From: CALMEH01 sp964548225
Lineage (GTDB): Bacteria > Acidobacteriota > Blastocatellia > Pyrinomonadales > Pyrinomonadaceae
Length of the DNA stretch: 53,703 nt
NCBI GenBank assembly: GCA_964548225.1
Contig: CAZJQP010000026.1
Span: forward strand, 1-53,703
Direction: 5' to 3'
Every line of letters begins with the position of its first letter. Within the stretch, counting starts at the first letter, position 1. A model generated the notes under the pieces. It worked only from the letters and a program-made list of their open reading frames with translations, ran no database searches and was not told where the DNA came from. Both the position numbers and the translations under genes were made by a program. Shown in pieces: positions 49,873 to 53,703 of this stretch.

Positions 49873-50643
49873 TTATTCCGATGGTGATGAATTTGCCACC
49901 GGAGTTTTCGCCGGAGTCGGTGCGGGCGTTTTCGGCGTGTTCGGTGTCGCTGTTTTTGCCGGAGTCGCGGCTGTGTTCGTGTTTGCCGTGTTCGCGGGCA
50001 ACGCGGACGGCGAAACAGACGGTGATGGCGACGGCGTTGGAGTCGGCGTTCGCGTCGGAGTCGGCGTTTTGACGTTCGTGTTTGAATTGGTATTCAGATT
50101 GAAATTAAAATTCGCATTGAAATTTGAATTTATATTGCTGTTATAATCGAAGTTCGACGCGGGCATATTCAAACCGAAATTGGTATTGATATTCTGTGAA
50201 TTCGGCAGATTCGTGTTGACATTGATGTTTGAATTCGCCGTATCTTCGCCGTTTTTGAAAAAATAAAACAATCCGGCAAGAGCCGCGAGTCCGACCAAAG
50301 TTAAAACAACCGTTGTTAAAACAACCATACCTGTTGATCTCGGCGGTTGCAAAGGTTGCTGATAAGCGGCGGCGCGGGCGCGAACTTGTTGCTGACGTTC
50401 CTGCTCAACGGTCGGAATAACAATTTTCGCAGGTTCAGACGACTTTTCATCAGGCATTTTCAGCGCATCGAGTTCCGATTTTGTCGGCTTACGACGAATC
50501 ACGGTGTCTTCACCCAAATCCGATTCGCTCGGAATATCCTTAAAATTCGGCTGGTTTTTATCAACTAAAGGCGCACCGTCTTTGATGCAAAAGCGCAAGA
50601 TTTCTTCATCGTATTCGGTTTGACAAACGGGGCAAAATTTCAT
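49873..50643 (-). CDS. Zinc-ribbon single-pass membrane protein with low-complexity tail
   Basis: 256 residues. N-terminal ribbon (MKFCPVCQTEYDEEILRFC; Cys4, Cys7, Cys19). One membrane helix at about 106-130 (MVVLTTVVLTLVGLAALAGL). The outside part is Asn-rich (NINVNTNLPNSQNINTN) and then Pro/Thr-rich (TPTPTRTPTPTPSPSPS). It resembles regulatory-type membrane proteins without a catalytic domain. The high-repeat antisense strand contains an open frame that I regard as a shadow. Confidence 0.8.
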   Translation of the reverse strand: MKFCPVCQTEYDEEILRFCIKDGAPLVDKNQPNFKDIPSESDLGEDTVIRRKPTKSELDALKMPDEKSSEPAKIVIPTVEQERQQQVRARAAAYQQPLQPPRSTGMVVLTTVVLTLVGLAALAGLFYFFKNGEDTANSNINVNTNLPNSQNINTNFGLNMPASNFDYNSNINSNFNANFNFNLNTNSNTNVKTPTPTRTPTPTPSPSPSVSPSALPANTANTNTAATPAKTATPNTPKTPAPTPAKTPVANSSPSE

Positions 50644-50739
50644 ATCTTCGGCAGTTTTGGGATTTCGTTTTATTTAGAAACTATAACTAATTTGGATTTT
50701 AACATTAAACCGCCTGTTTCGGCGAATTTAATAAGAATT

Positions 50740-50786
50740 TTAACGCAAAGGCGCAAAGATTTTTATCATTATTCTTTGTTTGCGCC
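50740..50786. repeat. GCAAAG word repeat hairpin
   Basis: TTAACGCAAAGGCGCAAAG (50740-50758) and CTTTGTTTGCGCC (50774-50786), just before the aminotransferase start. Confidence 0.8.
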
Positions 50787-50797
50787 ACTAAAGTTTT

Positions 50798-51976
50798 ATG
50801 ACACCGCAATTATCTTTAAAAAATAAATTTATCGCTGAAAGAATTGATAAAGTTCCGGTTTCGGGCTTGCATCGTTTTTTCGGAATCGCCGCTTCGATGC
50901 CCGAGGTTATTTCTCTGGGCGTTGGCGAACCCGATTTTCCGACTCCCGAACCGATTGCCCGCGCCGCATATCAAGCGATTAACGAAAAACCAATCGGCTA
51001 CACGGCAAATTCCGGTTTAATCGAATTGCGCGAAGCACTTTCCGCGCATCTCGAACGGCTTTACAAAGTTTCATACAATCCGAAAGACGAAATTTTAATC
51101 ACGGTCGGCGTAAGTGAAGCGTTAAAATGCGTCTTTTCCGCGCTTTGTAACGAGGGCGATGAAATCATCGTGCCGAATCCGTGTTTTGTCGCTTACGAGC
51201 CTGAAATTATTTTCGCGGGCGGAATTCCCGTCGCGGTCGAATGTCGTGCCGAAAATGATTTTGAACCGCTTGCCGAAGATATTCGCGCCGCAATTACCGA
51301 TAAAACAAAAGCGATTTTTATCGGCTTTCCGAACAATCCGACGGGTGCGGTTTTAACTAAAGAAAATGCTTTTGAAATTGCAAAAATCGCCGAAGAAAAT
51401 GATTTGCTCGTAATTTCCGATGAAATTTATGACCGGCTTGTTTATGACGTTGAGCATATTTGTTTTCCTGCACTCGCAAATGCGAAAGAGAGAACAATCT
51501 TGCTCGGCGGATTTTCAAAAGATTATGCAATGACAGGTTGGCGAATCGGTTATATTTGCGCCAACGCCGAACTGCTCGCGGCATTTTCAAAAGTTCATCA
51601 ATACGCCGTAATGTCCGCGCCAACGATTTCGCAATTTGCCGCACTTGCCGCACTAGAAATCGGCGAAGAATTTGTTTTGCAAATGCACGCCGAATACAAT
51701 CGCCGCCGCAAATTTGTTGTTTCGACGTTAAACGAAATCGGCTTAAAATGTTTTGAACCGAAAGGCGCATTTTATGCTTTTCCTTCAGTTGAAAAGACAG
51801 GTTTGAACGGCGACGAATTTTCCGAACGCCTTTTAATGGAAGAAAAAGTAGCCGTAATTTCCGGCGCGAGTTTCGGAACTGGCGGCACAAATCACGTCCG
51901 CATCGCTTATTGCAAATCGTTTGAGCAAATCGAAATCGCGCTCGAACGAATCGGCAAATTTGTGAAGAAAATTTAA
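50798..51976 (+). CDS. PLP-dependent aminotransferase (class I/II, aspartate aminotransferase-like)
   Basis: 392 residues, cytosolic. VISLGVGEPDFPTPEPI, YTANSGLIELREAL, FIGFPNNPTGAVLTKEN, ISDEIYDRLVY and the PLP lysine Lys241 in GGFSKDYAMTGWRIGY are typical of the aspartate/aromatic aminotransferase subgroup I-gamma. C-terminal HVRIAYCKS holds the substrate-carboxylate arginine. Substrate uncertain (aspartate, alanine or aromatic). Its start is only 12 nt after a word repeat, so the true RNA start may lie upstream of that hairpin. Confidence 0.93.
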   Translation: MTPQLSLKNKFIAERIDKVPVSGLHRFFGIAASMPEVISLGVGEPDFPTPEPIARAAYQAINEKPIGYTANSGLIELREALSAHLERLYKVSYNPKDEILITVGVSEALKCVFSALCNEGDEIIVPNPCFVAYEPEIIFAGGIPVAVECRAENDFEPLAEDIRAAITDKTKAIFIGFPNNPTGAVLTKENAFEIAKIAEENDLLVISDEIYDRLVYDVEHICFPALANAKERTILLGGFSKDYAMTGWRIGYICANAELLAAFSKVHQYAVMSAPTISQFAALAALEIGEEFVLQMHAEYNRRRKFVVSTLNEIGLKCFEPKGAFYAFPSVEKTGLNGDEFSERLLMEEKVAVISGASFGTGGTNHVRIAYCKSFEQIEIALERIGKFVKKI

Positions 51977-52060
51977 CGCAAAGACGCGAAGGCGCAAAGG
52001 CGCAAAGATTTTTAATATTTCTTCCTTTGCGTCTTTGCCTCTTTGCACCTTTGCGTTAAA
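51972..52060. repeat. GCAAAG word repeat, long hairpin
   Basis: TTTAACGCAAAG (51972-51983) pairs perfectly with CTTTGCGTTAAA (52049-52060), and inner GGCGCAAAG words pair with CTTTGCC. It begins at the aminotransferase stop and ends just before the crtI start. Confidence 0.9.
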
Positions 52061-52063
52061 AAA

Positions 52064-53533
52064 ATGAAAAAAATAATCATCATCGGTGCAGGAATCGGCG
52101 GACTCGTCGCGGCTGTTCGTTTAGCAAAATCCGGCTTTTCGGTAACGGTTTTGGAGAAAAATGAACTTGTCGGCGGAAAGGTGAATTTTGTCGAAGCGAA
52201 CGGATATAAATTCGACACAGGTGCATCGTTGTTGACAATGAAGCACGTTTTGGAAGATGTCTTTGAGTTTGCGGAACGCAAACTCAAAGATTATCTTGAG
52301 ATTCAACCACTCGAACCGATTTGCCGCTATTTTTGGTCTGACGAAACAAAATTTGATGCTTCGACTGACATTCAAAAAACCGAAAACGAAATCGCCAATT
52401 TAGAACTGCAAGACGTTGAAAATTTCCGTAAATATCTCACCGATTCAAAGCAAAAATACGAAATCGCCGAAAGAACTTTTCTGGCAAAAAGTTTGAACGA
52501 TTTGCCGCAGTTAATTCGCCCGAAATATCTTGGAGATTTGCTGAAAATTTCGACATTAAAAACTCTTGATAAACACAACGCAAGCTATTTCAAGAGCGAA
52601 AAATTGCAGCAATTATTTAATCGTTTTGCGACTTACAATGGTTCTTCACCGTTTGAAACTCCGGCGACCTTTGCGTTGATTCCGTTTGTTGAATTCGGTC
52701 TGGGCGCGTGGTATGTGCGCGGCGGAATGTATGAAATCCCAAAAGCGTTGGAGAAATTGGCGAAAGAGTTAGATGTTGAGATAACAACAAGTTGCGAAGT
52801 TAAAAAGATAATTGTTAGAAGCGGCAAAGCCATCGGCGTAGAAACAAATAACGGAATAATCAATGCAGATTACATTGTTTCAAATGCCGATGCAATTGAA
52901 ACTTACCGCAATCTTTTACCAATAGAAAATAAAAAATTTCAAGACCGCGAACCTTCATGCAGTGGTTTTGTTTTGCTTCTCGGAACGCGCAAAAAATTTC
53001 CGCGCCTTGCACATCACAACATCTTTTTTTCGGACGATTACAAAGCCGAATTCGATGCAATATTCAAAAGAAAACGTCCCGCGAAAAACCCGACAATTTA
53101 CATCTGCGCGACTTCGCGGACGGACGAAACCCAAGCACCAAAAGGACACGAAAATCTGTTCGTTTTAATCAATGCGCCTTACACGAATTCGAGAATTGAT
53201 TGGCAAAAGGAAGCAAAACCTTACCGCGATTTGATTGTTAGAAAACTTGAAGATTTCGGTTTGGAAAATCTCAACGAATCAATTGATTACGAGCAAATCA
53301 TCACGCCCGAAGACTTTGAAAAAAAATATCGAGCAAATCGCGGTTCAATTTACGGAATTTCTTCAAATGGCGTTTTTTCCGCGTTTTTGCGTGTTCCGAA
53401 CCAATCGAAAGAAATTAAGAATCTCTATTTTGTCGGCGGCGCAACACATCCCGGCGGCGGCATTCCGTTGGTTTTACTTTCGGGTAAAATGACTGCGGAA
53501 ATGATTTGTTCAGAGTTACGCCTTCAGGCGTGA
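52064..53533 (+). CDS. crtI: CrtI-type phytoene/carotenoid desaturase
   Basis: 489 residues. FAD motif IIIIGAGIGGLVAAVRLAKS, VGGKVN, and the C-terminal block NLYFVGGATHPGGGIPLVLL are typical of CrtI/CrtN/CrtD desaturases, which insert double bonds in phytoene or related carotenoids. The start at 52064 (MKKIIIIGAG) is preferred over 52043, whose residues MHLCVKK come from the word repeat. The last residues (CSELRLQA) are encoded inside the terminator stem. With CrtY and the CrtO-like protein it suggests a pathway lycopene to beta-carotene to a keto derivative. Exact desaturation step not shown. Confidence 0.88.
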   Translation: MKKIIIIGAGIGGLVAAVRLAKSGFSVTVLEKNELVGGKVNFVEANGYKFDTGASLLTMKHVLEDVFEFAERKLKDYLEIQPLEPICRYFWSDETKFDASTDIQKTENEIANLELQDVENFRKYLTDSKQKYEIAERTFLAKSLNDLPQLIRPKYLGDLLKISTLKTLDKHNASYFKSEKLQQLFNRFATYNGSSPFETPATFALIPFVEFGLGAWYVRGGMYEIPKALEKLAKELDVEITTSCEVKKIIVRSGKAIGVETNNGIINADYIVSNADAIETYRNLLPIENKKFQDREPSCSGFVLLLGTRKKFPRLAHHNIFFSDDYKAEFDAIFKRKRPAKNPTIYICATSRTDETQAPKGHENLFVLINAPYTNSRIDWQKEAKPYRDLIVRKLEDFGLENLNESIDYEQIITPEDFEKKYRANRGSIYGISSNGVFSAFLRVPNQSKEIKNLYFVGGATHPGGGIPLVLLSGKMTAEMICSELRLQA

Positions 53534-53548
53534 AGGCGTAACTCTGAA
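53509..53548. terminator. Perfect hairpin overlapping the crtI stop
   Basis: TTCAGAGTTACGCCTTC (53509-53525) pairs perfectly over 17 bp with GAAGGCGTAACTCTGAA (53532-53548), loop AGGCGT. It lies between convergent genes and contains the crtI stop codon at 53531-53533. Confidence 0.88.
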
Positions 53549-53553
53549 CGAAT

Positions 53554-53703
53554 TTACTGAATTCGATAATTTGCCGCCATTGCAACGTCGCCCGTAGTTC
53601 CGAACGGCACGACTCTGGCGGTTTGAGTTGCGCTGTTGAGAATATACCAAACACCGTTTGAAGGGCGATAGACGGCGAAATCTACTTTTCGGTCGCCGTC
53701 GTA
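53554..53703 (-). CDS. C-terminal end of an FG-GAP/VCBS-type repeat protein, 5' part off the right edge
   Basis: Reading the minus strand from 53703 gives YDGDRKVDFAVYRPSNGVWYI, then NSATQTARVVPFGTTGDVAM, AANYRIQ and stop at 53554: one blade of the FG-GAP type. The DGDRKVD loop is Ca-binding-like. Secreted surface proteins of this type are common in Blastocatellia-like genomes. Only 49 residues are visible, so size and role are unknown. Confidence 0.8.
   Translation of the reverse strand, partial: YDGDRKVDFAVYRPSNGVWYILNSATQTARVVPFGTTGDVAMAANYRIQ

Noticed and set aside
49826..50146. Gly/Val-rich plus-strand frame (GVGAGVFGVFGVAVF)
   Set aside because: Antisense of the Pro/Thr/Asn low-complexity tail of the zinc-ribbon protein; composition is explained by that.
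9224..53548. Insertion sequences bounded by the inverted word repeats
   Set aside because: No transposase frame or target-site duplication is associated with any of the hairpins.

Overview
The window looks like a chromosomal segment of an uncultured or little-studied bacterium of moderate, AT-leaning base composition. Three things suggest Acidobacteriota, most likely class Blastocatellia (inference from gene content, not a search): many secreted proteins with short signal peptides, SdrD_B-type giant surface proteins and zinc-ribbon/low-complexity membrane proteins; lipoproteins with Asn/Thr-rich tethers; and very many intergenic hairpins built from short repeated words. No rRNA, tRNA, CRISPR array or transposase was recognised. 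A 10-N assembly gap lies at 24513-24522.

Layout. 1-5.9 kb: folD (cut by the left edge), a secreted alpha/beta hydrolase, a TPR lytic transglycosylase whose signal peptide is encoded by a dispersed inverted repeat, a 21-bp minisatellite, and a CusF-Sco1 fusion lipoprotein. 6.0-7.4 kb: a small integron-type cassette array without an integrase (CALIN), with two attC-like sites, a cassette of unknown function and a mazEF toxin-antitoxin cassette, followed by a decayed HNH endonuclease pair. 7.9-14.1 kb (minus strand): amidohydrolase, small lytic transglycosylase, PIN protein, double retropepsin, Ogg-type glycosylase and an XdhC-like factor. 14.2-19.9 kb (plus strand): four genes for secreted proteins, each preceded by the same promoter-like leader (GTTACrTTTT, 14-15 nt, ACACAyA), which looks like a small local regulon. 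19.9-29.8 kb (mostly minus): xanthine dehydrogenase subunits split by an opposite-strand gene, a YdcZ transporter, guanine deaminase, two glutaminyl cyclases, a DsbA-like thiol oxidoreductase and a cobalamin-type binding protein. 30-36 kb: a giant SdrD_B/gingipain (C25) protein paralogous to the one at 15.4 kb. 36-45 kb: M20 deacylase, dapB, lipoproteins, lycopene cyclase, K+ channel, RRM protein and M1 aminopeptidase. 45-53.7 kb: zinc-ribbon proteins, a CrtO-like oxidoreductase with a patatin, a cytosolic S8 protease, an aminotransferase, a CrtI-like desaturase and the end of an FG-GAP protein.

How the genes fit together. XdhA, XdhB, XdhC and GuaD form a guanine-to-xanthine-to-urate purine catabolism set. 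CrtY, CrtI-like and CrtO-like proteins point to cyclic, probably oxidised carotenoids, though the genes are dispersed. The M20 enzyme and DapB may act together in lysine/diaminopimelate synthesis. Two lytic transglycosylases act on the cell wall. The most unusual parts are the integrase-less cassette array, the shared leader of the secreted-protein cluster, the two SdrD_B giants with exchanged C termini, and short-word repeats that have entered coding sequences.
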